From DATHZQ01 sp963823505 (lineage in GTDB: Bacteria; Actinomycetota; Acidimicrobiia; Spongiisociales; UBA5794): a DNA stretch of 64,000 nucleotides. A program made the translations under genes and the position numbers. The stretch lies in contig CAWGLY010000005.1 of the NCBI GenBank assembly GCA_963823505.1, positions 1,178,001 to 1,242,000 of the forward strand. Direction: 5' to 3'. Below, one piece after another: positions 43,730 through 52,565 of this stretch; position 1 is the first letter of the stretch; each line of letters begins with the position of its first letter. The notes under the pieces were generated by a model. The model saw only the letters and a program-made list of their open reading frames with translations, was not told the DNA's origin and did no database searches.

Positions 43730-44634
43730 TCGAGGTGGAGCAGTTCCGTCGCCTCTGCAGCGGTCGGCATCCCCGTCTGCGCCCCCAGTTTCTGAGTTGC
43801 GGCTGCACCGACGACAACGGCCCACCGGACGGCCGACACCAGGTCTTCCTTGCGGGCAAGCGCATCTGCCAACCCGCCGCAGAAGGCGTCCCCTGCCCCA
43901 GTGGTGTCGCGGGGAGTCACCGAGGGCGCCCGGACCGGCACCGCGTCGTCTGCGGTGACGACCAGCGCCCCGGCAGCACCGAGCGTGGCCACCACGGCGC
44001 GGGGGCCGTTGACCCGGCGGGCCTGGGCAACGATGGCCTTCTGCTGACCTGCCTGTCGGGAGTCGACGAGCCGTGCAAGCTCCGACCGGTTGACCACCAG
44101 AACATCGACGAGGCTCAGCAACTCAGGTCCGAGGTGCTGGGCGGGCGCCGCGTTGAGGACGAAGACGCCGCCGGCGAGCTGGGCTGCAGCCTTGACGGCG
44201 TCGAGCGGGACTTCGAGTTGGGCCATGGTCACTGCGGCACGCTCGACATGATCGGCGGCTGCGGCGACATCCTCGGGGGTCACCCGTCCGTTGGCGCCGG
44301 CCACCACCGCGATGGAGTTCTCTCCGGCTGCGTCGAGCAGGATGTAGGCCGAACCGGTCGGCAAGTCGATGTCGACGGCAACTCCTGCGACATCGACGCC
44401 CTCGGCAACGAGGTTGCGCAGGTACCCGGTCCCGTCGGCGTCGGCGCCCACCCGGCCGATCATGGCGACGTTACGGCCAAGCCGCGCAGCTGCGATCGCC
44501 TGGTTGGCGCCCTTGCCGCCGCGGAACTGGCGGATCTCAGAGGCATGCACCGTCTCGCCGGGCGCCGGCAGTGACGCGACGCTGATGACGATGTCGCGGT
44601 TGAGGCTGCCGATGACGGCAATGAGGTCCTGCAT
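43726..44634 (-). CDS. rbsK: Ribokinase (PfkB family)
   Basis: 302 aa. N-terminal GSLNRDIVISV and RQFRGGKGANQAIAAARLG, and the C-terminal ATP/anion-hole motif DTTGAGDAFCGGLADAL with the catalytic aspartate, identify the family. It phosphorylates D-ribose to ribose 5-phosphate. I take MQDLIAVIGS (44634) as the start. The stop overlaps the nucleoside hydrolase start (ATGA). Confidence 0.93.
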   Translation of the reverse strand: MQDLIAVIGSLNRDIVISVASLPAPGETVHASEIRQFRGGKGANQAIAAARLGRNVAMIGRVGADADGTGYLRNLVAEGVDVAGVAVDIDLPTGSAYILLDAAGENSIAVVAGANGRVTPEDVAAAADHVERAAVTMAQLEVPLDAVKAAAQLAGGVFVLNAAPAQHLGPELLSLVDVLVVNRSELARLVDSRQAGQQKAIVAQARRVNGPRAVVATLGAAGALVVTADDAVPVRAPSVTPRDTTGAGDAFCGGLADALARKEDLVSAVRWAVVVGAAATQKLGAQTGMPTAAEATELLHLE

Positions 44635-44657
44635 GGGGCGGCAGACTATCGCGTCGG

Positions 44658-45905
44658 TCAACCCCGGACGACCCGGTAGAGCGCACCTTCCGTGCTCGTG
44701 ACGTAGATCTCACCTGCTGCGTCGACTCCGAATGAGGACAGCCCTGGCACGGAGCCGGGGCCGAACCACTCGATGATCTCGCCACCGGGGGTCAAACCCC
44801 GGATCCAGCCGCCTACGAAGTCGCCGAAGAAGTAGTGGCCGTCCAGCTCAGGGAGCGCGCTCCCCCTGTATACGTAGCCGCCGGTGACGGATCGACCTTC
44901 GTCGTGGCTGTACTCGTAGACGGGGCCTACGAGGTCCGTGGAGTCGCAGTCCTGCGCGAGATAGCAGTGTGACCCTTCGTATCTCGGCCAACCGAAGTTG
45001 GGGCCGGTCACCTGCGTGACGTCGACACGATCGATCTCCTCCCATGTGCCCTGGCCGACGTCACCGATCCACAGGTCGCTGCCGTCGAAGGAGAACCGCC
45101 ACGGGTTCCGCAGCCCGAAAGCCCACACCTCAGGAGCAAACTCGCCCGAAGGATTATCGGCAGGTATCGCATATGGATCGCCGGCAACGTCGATGCGCAG
45201 CAACGTACCCAGGAGGCTGCCGGGATCCTGACCGTTGCCGAACTCGTCGTCGCGGCTGCCGCCGTCGCCCATGGCGATCCACAGATAGCCATCGGGGCCA
45301 AACGCCAGCATACCCCCGTTGTGGTTCGCCGCCGGCTGTGCGATCTCGAGCATCACCCGCTCGGACCCTGCATCCGACTCGCGGTATTCGGCAATACGGG
45401 TCGACCCGTCTCTGGCGGTGTAGTCCAGGTACAGCAGGCCGCTGTCGGCGAAGTCGGGAGAGAAGGCGAGGCCGAGGAGACCTCGCTCGCCCCCAAATCC
45501 GACTCGGTCTCGCAGGTCGAGATAGACCTCCGGATCTCCGCTGGCCATCACCCAGACGACACCGGGTTGATCGAGCACGAAGAGCCGATCGTCGCCGGGC
45601 GGCGACGACACAAAGACAGGCTGTACAAAGCCGTCGGCTACGACCTCCAGGTCCAGCTCGAGCTGGTCGAGCGGCACGAGCGGCAGGAGTGTTGTACTCG
45701 ATGGAGTGCCTTGGGCAGAACCCGTTGACGACGAGGTTGTCGCCGGCATCGTCGTGGTGGTTGTGACGTTGCCGGGGTCGACCGCGGCGCCCTCTGTAGG
45801 GGCGTTGCTGGTCGCCGGTACCGCGGTTGGGCTCGCCAAGTCGTCGTTGGCGCACGCAGCGCCGGCGAGGACGAACACCACTGCAAGGAGAACCAGCTTG
45901 CGCAT
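44658..45905 (-). CDS. PQQ-dependent sugar dehydrogenase-like lipoprotein
   Basis: 415 aa. Signal LVLLAVVFVLAGAAC gives a lipobox cysteine and a Thr/Pro-rich linker. The beta-propeller of the soluble glucose dehydrogenase type follows: GLLGLAFSPDF, the catalytic-histidine motif ANHNGGMLAFGPDG, IAMGDGGSRDD and GPNFGWPRYEG. It should act outside the membrane on sugars with PQQ. TTG, GTG and ATG codons lie within four codons of each other in frame, so the precise start (45905 used) is uncertain. It ends 23 nt before rbsK, possibly the same transcript. Confidence 0.85.
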   Translation of the reverse strand: MRKLVLLAVVFVLAGAACANDDLASPTAVPATSNAPTEGAAVDPGNVTTTTTMPATTSSSTGSAQGTPSSTTLLPLVPLDQLELDLEVVADGFVQPVFVSSPPGDDRLFVLDQPGVVWVMASGDPEVYLDLRDRVGFGGERGLLGLAFSPDFADSGLLYLDYTARDGSTRIAEYRESDAGSERVMLEIAQPAANHNGGMLAFGPDGYLWIAMGDGGSRDDEFGNGQDPGSLLGTLLRIDVAGDPYAIPADNPSGEFAPEVWAFGLRNPWRFSFDGSDLWIGDVGQGTWEEIDRVDVTQVTGPNFGWPRYEGSHCYLAQDCDSTDLVGPVYEYSHDEGRSVTGGYVYRGSALPELDGHYFFGDFVGGWIRGLTPGGEIIEWFGPGSVPGLSSFGVDAAGEIYVTSTEGALYRVVRG

Positions 45906-45966
45906 CACCTCCAAGGTACCGCTCGCACGCCCCCTACCCGATATCCCGAGCGGGTCCCGACAGGCC

Positions 45967-45996
45967 AGAAGGCGGCTGCCCGCGCAGCCGCCTTCT
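45967..45996 (-). terminator. Rho-independent-type terminator after infA
   Basis: Perfect 12-bp stem AGAAGGCGGCTG / CAGCCGCCTTCT with a 6-nt loop, 23 nt downstream of the infA stop. The U-tract is weak on either strand. It also separates the sugar dehydrogenase gene from infA. Confidence 0.65.
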
Positions 45997-46019
45997 TGGG
46001 CACATTCGGACGTTGCCTG

Positions 46020-46244
46020 CTAGCGATACCGCCAAACGATGCGTCCCCGTGTGGGGTCGTAGGCCGAAATGTCGAGCTCGACGCGGTCCCCAGGGATGAT
46101 GCGAATCAGGCGACCCTGCCGCATCTTGCCCGAGGCCCGTGCCACGACTTCGTGGCCGGTGTCAAGCTTGACCTTGAACGTGGCGTTGCGCAGTGTCGCA
46201 ACCACGGTGCCCTGCGCGCGGAAGGTATCGTCGGAAGAGGCCAT
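46020..46244 (-). CDS. infA: Translation initiation factor IF-1
   Basis: 74 aa S1/OB-fold protein. ARASGKMRQGRLIRIIPGDRVELDISAYDPTRGRIVWRYR-type ending is present in pieces (GDRVELDISAYD, GRIVWRYR), and the length matches IF-1. Unusually for infA, it is not in a ribosomal-protein cluster but 2 nt downstream of an RRM-protein gene, with GGTAGGA as ribosome site. It could be a second, cold-shock-type IF-1 copy. Confidence 0.9.
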   Translation of the reverse strand: MASSDDTFRAQGTVVATLRNATFKVKLDTGHEVVARASGKMRQGRLIRIIPGDRVELDISAYDPTRGRIVWRYR

Positions 46245-46246
46245 TC

Positions 46247-46495
46247 CTACCTACGACGAGGCTGTGCCTCGTTGACGCGGAGGCGCCTGCCGTCGAGGTC
46301 GTAGCCGTCGAGCTCCTGGATGGCCTTGCGGGCTTCGTCGTTGTTCCCCATCTCGACGAAGCCGAACCCGCGGGAACGGCCGGTGTCGCGATCCATGATC
46401 ACTGCTGCGGAGTCAACTTGTCCGTATTCGGCAAAAACGCGCTCCAGATCGTCGCCTGTTGCGCTGAAGGGAAGGTTCCCCACGTAGATGTTCAT
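46247..46495 (-). CDS. RRM-domain RNA-binding protein
   Basis: 82 aa, a single RNA recognition motif. RNP2 is IYVGNLPF and RNP1 is RGFGFVEM, with a basic C-terminus RRLRVNEAQPRRR. Small RRM proteins of this type bind single-stranded RNA and are often cold-induced. The start at MNIYVGNL is the only one that places RNP2 correctly. Co-transcribed with infA. Confidence 0.92.
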   Translation of the reverse strand: MNIYVGNLPFSATGDDLERVFAEYGQVDSAAVIMDRDTGRSRGFGFVEMGNNDEARKAIQELDGYDLDGRRLRVNEAQPRRR

Positions 46496-46532
46496 TGCGG
46501 CGTTGTCGCCTTTCTCTGGTCCGTCCCTCATC

Positions 46533-46560
46533 AACATATGAGAAAACTCGACCAACTCAA
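46533..46560 (-). promoter_or_regulatory. Promoter of the RRM-infA operon
   Basis: Minus strand: TTGAGT (46555-46560), 16-bp spacer, TATGTT (46533-46538), in an AT-rich island. It would give a 5' leader of about 30 nt. Confidence 0.45.
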
Positions 46561-46640
46561 AGGGGACGTATCAGGAGTAGGCGAGCGACCGCGATAGCGG
46601 CCCGGCTCAGGATAGCGGCTCGCCAGCGTCGTGCCTTCGG

Positions 46641-47990
46641 CTAGCTCCCATCGACGGATACACCGTCAAAATGCCACCGCTCCCGCGACCTGCGGGCTTC
46701 TTCGATGTCGACCCGGCTGAGGAGCGCGCCCCCCACCACGAAGAACGCGGCGACAGACAGAATCGCCGGCCGACCCGATCCGGTGGCGGCGCTGATCAAG
46801 CCGAAGATCAGCGGCCCGATACCGGAGAGCTTCGAGAACACCGAGTAGAACCCGAAGAACTCTGCCGACGCTTCCTCGGGGATCATCGTCCCGTAGAGGC
46901 TGCGCGACAGCGCCTGCACGCCCCCGAGCACAAACCCCACGACTGCAGCAAGGCCGAGGAAGCCCGCATCGGAGCCCTCGGGGAGGTAGAACGCAACAAC
47001 CGCAAGCCCTGCCCACACGACCAGCGAGATCAGGACCGAACGCTTGGGGCCGATCTTGTTGGAGAGCGCTCCGAACATCAACGCACCGAAGAAGGCAATG
47101 AACTGGACGATGAGGAAAGCCAGCGCAATCGTTTCCAGCTCCAGACCCAGCGTGTCCTCTGCGTATGGGCCCGAGATGGCGATGACGGTGCCGGTACCGC
47201 TGTTGTAGAGGATGAATGCCACCACGAAAAGCAGCAGCTGCGGGAACGCTTTGAGCCGCCGCGAAGTGTTCAGCGTGCGGTTGAAGCCGATCGAGGCGTA
47301 TTGCGCCAGACCCATTCGGGTCCCGCTCACCACCGTCTCGCTCTCCGGCTCATCGGCGGGCAGCCGCGTGAAAGAGAAGAAGGAGAACCCGATCCACCAG
47401 ACGCCGGAACCGAAGATGGCGATCCGAGCCGCGAGGGTCTCGGTGAGGGTGGCGCCGGGCTCGTCGCTGGACAGGGAGATCAAGATGAACGCCAGCAGCA
47501 GCCACAGTCCGCCACCGAGGTAGCCGAGGGCAAATCCTTTGGAGGAGACCCGGTCGATCGTGTCGTCGGTGGCGATGTCGGGGAGGAATCCGTCGTAGAA
47601 CACGTTGGCGGCAACGAACCCGAACTGGCTCACGAGGACCACGAGCAGGAACAGAGGCACCTGTCCTTCGGGGATCACGGCGGCAACGATCGTGAACAGC
47701 GCACCGATGAGCGCGAAGTTCCGCAAGAAGCGCCGCTTTGCACCCGCATAGTCGGCGATGGCGCCGAGCACGGGCATCACCAGCAGAAGCAAAATCGATC
47801 CGAACCCGACGAGGAGACTGAAGAGCGCCTCGCCGGAGAGGCCCCAGTACTCGTCACCGGTGACGATCGATCCCGTGAAGAACGCACCGATCACTGCACC
47901 GAAGACGGTGATGTACGCCGAGTTGGCCCAGTCGTACATCGCCCAGCCGAAGATGGTCCGACGATCATTCTTGATTGCGGTCGCCACCAC
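46641..47990 (-). CDS. MFS transporter, UMF1/Atg22-like family
   Basis: 449 aa, about 12 transmembrane segments, GTG start. The N-terminal GWAMYDWANSAYITVF is the hallmark of the UMF1 (Atg22-like) permeases. PVLGAIADYAGAKRR, the MFS loop 2-3 motif, and GGVQALSRSLYGTMIPEE later in the sequence agree. Yeast Atg22 exports amino acids from the vacuole; the bacterial substrates are unknown. Confidence 0.88.
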   Translation of the reverse strand: MVATAIKNDRRTIFGWAMYDWANSAYITVFGAVIGAFFTGSIVTGDEYWGLSGEALFSLLVGFGSILLLLVMPVLGAIADYAGAKRRFLRNFALIGALFTIVAAVIPEGQVPLFLLVVLVSQFGFVAANVFYDGFLPDIATDDTIDRVSSKGFALGYLGGGLWLLLAFILISLSSDEPGATLTETLAARIAIFGSGVWWIGFSFFSFTRLPADEPESETVVSGTRMGLAQYASIGFNRTLNTSRRLKAFPQLLLFVVAFILYNSGTGTVIAISGPYAEDTLGLELETIALAFLIVQFIAFFGALMFGALSNKIGPKRSVLISLVVWAGLAVVAFYLPEGSDAGFLGLAAVVGFVLGGVQALSRSLYGTMIPEEASAEFFGFYSVFSKLSGIGPLIFGLISAATGSGRPAILSVAAFFVVGGALLSRVDIEEARRSRERWHFDGVSVDGS

Positions 47991-47993
47991 ACT

Positions 47994-48464
47994 TCCCCGG
48001 CTCGAGAACGCCGTCGAGGCTACGACGCGGCCAATGGCGAGGCAACCGTGTACTTGGAAATCGTCGGCAAATCGTCAAAGATGACGAAAGACGAGCGCAC
48101 CGTGAATAGGGGCGTGGTGCGGATCGTCTGTGGTAGTTGCTCGCAAGAGCGCGTGGTAGGCGCAGAGGGCACATGCGTGCCCGGCAGCTTCCTTGGGGGA
48201 GTCGGAACAGATGCAGTGCGATAGTGCACGCACGACGACGTGGTCGATGGAGGCGCGCCGGACGGACGAGGCCGGCACGGCCAAGACGCTCCGCTCGTTC
48301 CGGTGGACGCCGCACGTTGGTGTCCTCGATGACGCTCCGCACCGCTTTGACGCGACAGCGCAGATCTGCACGATTTCCAGATCGACGGCACGACCGGCAC
48401 GCCGATCGCGGCTCACACCGCGATCAGGAAACCGGTTCGTCGAAAGGGCGGCCAGGCGAGCAAA
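47994..48464. other. Gap with no convincing gene
   Basis: About 470 nt between the MFS gene and the hydrolase terminator. Open frames on both strands are short or have unlike-protein composition. A minus-strand frame near 48090-48260 contains spaced cysteines (HCICSDS, then HACALC) but has no start signal, so I do not call it. The stretch 48050-48130 is less GC-rich and may hold promoters. Confidence 0.5.
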
Positions 48465-48504
48465 CGGGGTCGGGGGTCGGCGAATGGGGCCAACCCCCGA
48501 CCCC
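48465..48504 (-). terminator. Heptamer-phased stem-loop after the hydrolase gene
   Basis: Perfect 12-bp inverted repeat GGGGTCGGGGGT (48466-48477) / ACCCCCGACCCC (48493-48504) with a 15-nt loop, starting 12 nt after the hydrolase stop. One arm is a tandem of GGGGTCG (7 bp). It has no U-run. It probably terminates the hydrolase transcript and resembles the other 7-bp-phased repeats. Confidence 0.55.
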
Positions 48505-48516
48505 AACTCGATGCCG

Positions 48517-49302
48517 TCAGGCTGAGCCGAGCAGATTGTCGAGGATCTTGGCGACGGCGTCTGGAGCTTCCATCGGCGACATGTGACCGGCGCCTTCGAT
48601 GATGTGGAGCCCTGCATGTGCGATCGCAGCATGCATGGCCTCAGCCGCGATCACAGGGGTGATGGCGTCGTGCTCGCCGACGATGATGGCACAAGGAACC
48701 GAGATGCGCCCCAGGATCGACACCCGATCGGGCCGATCGCGCATCCCGACGAGCGCCGCCAAGATCGTCTCGTAGGCCGTGGCTTCGATCATGGTCAGGA
48801 TACGGGCCCGCACCTCCGGAGTGGCCGACGGCGCCAGCAGCGCGCTCGACATCCGCCGGGCGAGAGCCAACCGGCCCTCGGAGAGCACGCTGCGAGCCGT
48901 GGCGTCCCTGGCGGCTCTGCCTTCCTCCGTATCGGCATCGGCTCGTGTGTCGATGAGCGCCAGCGACCGCATGCGGACACCATGAAGCTGGGCGAACGCC
49001 AGCGCGACGTATCCACCCATGGAGAGCCCGATGAGATCCACGCTGGAAACCCCGAGGGCGTCGAGGAACGCCGCCAGATCGTCTGCGTGCCGCTCCATGG
49101 AGAGCGCCTCTGCGGTGGTTGGGGCAGACAATCCGAATCCGCGAAGATCTACCGCCACGCATCGCCGTCGGTCGGCGAGGCGGTCCATCTGATCGAGCCA
49201 CATGGTCGAGTCCAGCGGGAATCCGTGCACCATCAATGCCACAGGCCCCGTGCCCTGCTCCCGGTAGTGCAGCCGGGTGCCCGCTGCGTCGACGAACGGC
49301 AT
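48517..49302 (-). CDS. Alpha/beta hydrolase
   Basis: 261 aa. Oxyanion region MVHGFPLD, nucleophile elbow GLSMGGYVA (Ser), acid in VGEHDAITP and catalytic His in GAGHMSPMEAP complete the triad. It resembles the 3-oxoadipate enol-lactonase/esterase group, but no aromatic pathway genes are nearby. AGGAGAG precedes the ATG at 49302. Confidence 0.88.
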   Translation of the reverse strand: MPFVDAAGTRLHYREQGTGPVALMVHGFPLDSTMWLDQMDRLADRRRCVAVDLRGFGLSAPTTAEALSMERHADDLAAFLDALGVSSVDLIGLSMGGYVALAFAQLHGVRMRSLALIDTRADADTEEGRAARDATARSVLSEGRLALARRMSSALLAPSATPEVRARILTMIEATAYETILAALVGMRDRPDRVSILGRISVPCAIIVGEHDAITPVIAAEAMHAAIAHAGLHIIEGAGHMSPMEAPDAVAKILDNLLGSA

Positions 49303-49325
49303 CCGCTCTCCTCTCCGCGCGACCT

Positions 49326-49754
49326 CTAGGTCTCGAGTTTGCGCCGCTGGAACTCTTCCCGAATGGCGTCGTCGGAGTACTGCATCAGTGGCGGAGCCCA
49401 CGGCAGCTCACTCGGGATCGGCGTACCCCGCTCGAGGAGGTCCTGCACGCCGTCACGAAGAGTGCGCGCCCAAGCCCTTCCGGACGCCTGTGCCTCAGCT
49501 GAGAGCGTGCCATCGGGGTTGGCCGTGAACACGCGGGCCTCTGCGGCAGGATTGGTGCGACTCCCGCGCTCGCCGTAAACGAGGATGACGGCGCCGGCAG
49601 GAACGTCTTGGATGCCGCCGGCGGCGATGAAGTCTCCCTCGAACGCCCAGCCGGAGGCCTTCGACGGATCGACGTTGGTGACGACCTTGGCCCAGTTCTT
49701 GCGACGTTCATCTCCGACGAGAGGTACATCGACCGCAACGAGGATGTCTTCCAT
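49326..49754 (-). CDS. Conserved hypothetical protein
   Basis: 142 aa, no signal or membrane segment. It contains TNVDPSKASGWAFEGDFIAAGGI and VPAGAVILVYGERGS, which look like a folded cytoplasmic domain. I recognise no named family. TACAGT lies 7 nt before the ATG at 49754. It is followed 23 nt later by the hydrolase gene, so the two may share a transcript. Confidence 0.7.
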   Translation of the reverse strand: MEDILVAVDVPLVGDERRKNWAKVVTNVDPSKASGWAFEGDFIAAGGIQDVPAGAVILVYGERGSRTNPAAEARVFTANPDGTLSAEAQASGRAWARTLRDGVQDLLERGTPIPSELPWAPPLMQYSDDAIREEFQRRKLET

Positions 49755-49761
49755 GGACGTG

Positions 49762-49767
49762 ACTGTA
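49762..49767 (-). promoter_or_regulatory. -10 box, probable leaderless start of hypothetical gene
   Basis: Reads TACAGT on the minus strand, 7 nt before the ATG at 49754. Confidence 0.45.
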
Positions 49768-49795
49768 GGACGGGTGTATGACGTGGGTTGAGGGC

Positions 49796-50245
49796 TCACG
49801 CGCCCCAGCGGTTCACCATGGCGACGATGGTGAACACCACCAGCGCGGTGTCGAGCACACCCCACGGCAGGTAACTCTTGACCACCACATTGCCCGCGGC
49901 GTCGTCGCCGCTCCCGAACTCTGCGGCTGCAGAATCTGCCTTCGGGCCGAACACCCGCATCCCCAGCACAGCTCCAATGACGACCGTGGCGATGCCGATG
50001 ACGACAAAAGCCTGCTCGAAGTCGTACACCTCCGAATCCAGCACCATCCAGAAGCCGGTGATCAGGATGATGATGGCTGCCGGGGTGTACAGCACCCGTC
50101 CCATCGTCGAGATGGACCCCATCCACGCCGCGGCAGCGACACCTCCCTGCGCACGTAGCTTGGGGGTGACGACGGCTTGCGTGACGTTGGCGCCAAGCCA
50201 GGTGCCCACCGCCAGAATGTGAATGACCAGCAGAATCTCTCGCAC
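49796..50245 (-). CDS. Small integral membrane protein (DUF2269-like)
   Basis: 149 aa, GTG start with AGGGG upstream. Four hydrophobic segments are seen: REILLVIHILAVGTWLGANV, then LYTPAAIIILITGFWMVL, FVVIGIATVVIGAVLGM and VLDTALVVFTIVAMV. The histidine and tryptophan in the first helix resemble DUF2269/CopD-like membrane proteins. Function unknown. Confidence 0.7.
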   Translation of the reverse strand: MREILLVIHILAVGTWLGANVTQAVVTPKLRAQGGVAAAAWMGSISTMGRVLYTPAAIIILITGFWMVLDSEVYDFEQAFVVIGIATVVIGAVLGMRVFGPKADSAAAEFGSGDDAAGNVVVKSYLPWGVLDTALVVFTIVAMVNRWGA

Positions 50246-50411
50246 GGACCCTCCCCTTCTTGACCAGCCGGGGAAGCGTAGCGGACGCAATGTGCGCGTC
50301 GTCTGCAGGCAGCGGCTCTCGACCTGCCGCCGTTCGTGCGCACCGTCCCCCGCAGGGGCTGAGCAATGACGCCTCGTGATCCTGCGCCGCCATCGTACGG
50401 AGCCCGTTCTG

Positions 50412-50417
50412 TAGGAT
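50412..50417 (+). promoter_or_regulatory. -10 box of the second antiporter gene
   Basis: TAGGAT preceded by TG. A GAGGTG ribosome site at 50431 and the ATG at 50447 follow, so this gene is leadered. Confidence 0.4.
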
Positions 50418-50446
50418 TGCCCACCGCCACGAGGTGACCGGCTCAC

Positions 50447-52042
50447 ATGGACGTCGCATTCATCATTGTTGCGTTCGCCTTTGGGTTCGCTGCTGCCGCG
50501 CTGCGCTTGCCCCCTCTCGTCGGCTACCTCATTGCCGGGTTCCTGCTGCACGCATTGGGGTTCGAGACGACCGAGGCCATCGAAGTCATTGCCGACTTCG
50601 GTGTTCTCCTGCTGCTGTTCGGCATCGGGCTCAAACTGAAGCTCCGAACTCTGGCGCGGCCTGCAGTCTGGGGCGGAGCCAGCGTCCATCTTGCGCTGAT
50701 GATCACCGTGTTCGGGATGCTGTTCGTGGTCCTCCGAGCCCTTGCCGTCCCCCTGATCACGGAGCTGTCGATCGACCAGCTGGTACTGATCGCCTTCGCG
50801 TTCTCATTCTCCAGCACGGTGTACGCCGTCAAGGCGCTGGAAGACCGCAACGAGTCGGGTTCGCTGCAAGGTCGGATTTCGGTGGGAATCCTGATCGTGC
50901 AGGACATCTTTGCCGTCACGTACTTGACGATCTCGGTCGACACGCTCCCCTCCCCGTGGGCTCTCCCCGTCGTAGTCGCCGTCGTTGCCGCTCGGCCGGT
51001 CTACGGTTGGCTGCTCGATCGAAGTGGCCACGGCGAACTTCTGATCCTGCTCGGGTTCGTGCTGGCAATCGGCGTTGGTGCGGGTACGTTCGACCTGGTC
51101 GGCCTCAAGGCCGATCTTGGTGCGTTGATCGTTGGTCTGACCTTGGCGAACCACCGACGCGCCCCTGAGATCGCCCAGACACTGCTGGATTTCAAGGACA
51201 TTTTGCTGATCGGCTTCTTCTTGTCGATCGGTCTCGGCGGTGCGCCTGGTCCGGCAGCGGTGGGCGTCGCCGTGGCGGCGTTGCTCCTGCTCCCGCTCAA
51301 GGCAGCGGGCTTCGTCTTCATCCTCACGAGATTCCGGCTTCGGGCCCGGACGTCGTGGCACAGCTCGGTCACCCTGGCGACGTTCAGCGAGTTCGGCCTG
51401 ATCGTCGTGGCGGCAGCCGTGGAACAGGGCACGCTCGACCAACAATGGAGCTCGGCGGTCGCCGTGGCGGTGGCCGCGTCGTTTGCATTGGTGGCACCAC
51501 TCAACACCCGACGTTATGCCATCTATGCGAGGTGGTCGAAGTGGTTGGGAAAGCTGGAGCGCAGCCCTATCGATCCTGACGATGCCTTGATCGAGCCCGA
51601 CGACGCCAACGTGATGGTTTTTGGCATGGGGCGGGTCGGCGCCGGCGCCTACGACGAGATCGTGGCGCGTCGCGGGAGCGTCGCGCTGGCCGTCGACCGG
51701 GTACCAGACGTGGTGTCTGACCATGTTGCCGCGGGCCGCCGCGTGATCCGTGGTGACGCGCTCGACAGCGACTTCTGGGATCGGGTGCGGTTGCACGCCG
51801 GCATCGAGCTGGTCGTCCTCGCCATGAGCAGCCACCAGGCCAACCTCGAAGCGGTCAGCCGCGTCCGCACAACCTTGCCGGCTGTGCGCATCGCGGCAAC
51901 GGCGACCCACCCAGACGAGGTCGCAGAGTTGGAGACAGCCGGCGTCGATGTCGCCCGCAACCTGTACGGTGAAGCAGGCCAAGGCCTCGCCGATGACGCC
52001 TGCGACCTTCTGGACCTGTCCGAGTCCGAGTGGAACGATTGA
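50447..52042 (+). CDS. Cation:proton antiporter with C-terminal TrkA-N domain (KefB/YbaL-like)
   Basis: 531 aa. About 12 transmembrane segments (LPPLVGYLIAGFLLHALG, DFGVLLLLFGIGLKL, SFSSTVYAVKALED) precede a cytoplasmic KTN domain with VMVFGMGRVGAGAYDEI and DALDSDFWDRV. The regulatory domain is thus built in, unlike the 28.0-30.7-kb antiporter, whose regulator is a separate protein. Probably K+/H+ exchange controlled by nucleotide or thiol ligand. Confidence 0.9.
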   Translation: MDVAFIIVAFAFGFAAAALRLPPLVGYLIAGFLLHALGFETTEAIEVIADFGVLLLLFGIGLKLKLRTLARPAVWGGASVHLALMITVFGMLFVVLRALAVPLITELSIDQLVLIAFAFSFSSTVYAVKALEDRNESGSLQGRISVGILIVQDIFAVTYLTISVDTLPSPWALPVVVAVVAARPVYGWLLDRSGHGELLILLGFVLAIGVGAGTFDLVGLKADLGALIVGLTLANHRRAPEIAQTLLDFKDILLIGFFLSIGLGGAPGPAAVGVAVAALLLLPLKAAGFVFILTRFRLRARTSWHSSVTLATFSEFGLIVVAAAVEQGTLDQQWSSAVAVAVAASFALVAPLNTRRYAIYARWSKWLGKLERSPIDPDDALIEPDDANVMVFGMGRVGAGAYDEIVARRGSVALAVDRVPDVVSDHVAAGRRVIRGDALDSDFWDRVRLHAGIELVVLAMSSHQANLEAVSRVRTTLPAVRIAATATHPDEVAELETAGVDVARNLYGEAGQGLADDACDLLDLSESEWND

Positions 52043-52096
52043 CGCGGCATGGCTCGGTCGCGGCGGCCGGCGGGTGCGTTCTGCCGCACCCCGGTT

Positions 52097-52492
52097 CTAG
52101 GACTCGGACCTCTCCAAGCGCAGCGATGCCGAGTTCATGCAGTAGCGCTGTCCGGTCGGCTGCGGGCCGTCGGAGAAGACGTGGCCGAGATGGGCCCCGC
52201 AGTTTGCGCAGACGACCTCGGTGCGGGGCATCACCAGCTTGAAGTCCCGCCGGTTCTCGACCGCAGAGGTCTCGATCGGCTCCCAGAACGACGGCCACCC
52301 GCTGCCGGAGTCGTATTTCGTCTCGGAAGAGAACAGCGCCTCGTCGCAGACGATGCACTTGTAGACGCCATCGTCCTTGGCATCCCAGTACTCCCCGGTG
52401 AACGGCCGCTCTGTACCGGCCTCCTGGGTTACGTGGTACTGCAAATCATTCAAACGTTGCCGGAGCTCCGGGTCTTCTGTGCGTTTTGCCAT
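52097..52492 (-). CDS. msrB: Peptide-methionine (R)-S-oxide reductase
   Basis: 131 aa. Zinc-binding CIVC and CANC pairs, SGSGWPSFWEPI and the catalytic cysteine C118 in QRYCMNSASL identify MsrB. It repairs oxidised methionine in the cytoplasm. TACGAT lies 6 nt before the ATG. It is divergent from the MoxR-type gene, with only 73 bp between starts. Confidence 0.96.
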   Translation of the reverse strand: MAKRTEDPELRQRLNDLQYHVTQEAGTERPFTGEYWDAKDDGVYKCIVCDEALFSSETKYDSGSGWPSFWEPIETSAVENRRDFKLVMPRTEVVCANCGAHLGHVFSDGPQPTGQRYCMNSASLRLERSES

Positions 52493-52498
52493 GCCCAG

Positions 52499-52504
52499 AT
52501 CGTA
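52499..52504 (-). promoter_or_regulatory. -10 box, probable leaderless start of msrB
   Basis: Reads TACGAT on the minus strand, 6 nt before the ATG at 52492. Confidence 0.45.
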
Positions 52505-52553
52505 CCGATGCCAGATCGCTAGCGGACCGCCACGCTTGTCGCACCACGTCCCC

Positions 52554-52559
52554 TACGCT
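52554..52559 (+). promoter_or_regulatory. -10 box, probable leaderless start of MoxR-type gene
   Basis: TACGCT lies 6 nt before the ATG at 52566. Confidence 0.4.
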
Positions 52560-52565
52560 GAGGTC

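Noticed and set aside
47994..48464. Cysteine-containing minus-strand frame (HCICSDS ... HACALC)
   Set aside because: No start codon with a promoter or Shine-Dalgarno, no match to a known family, and flanking sequence of that frame is Arg/Ser/Pro shadow-like.
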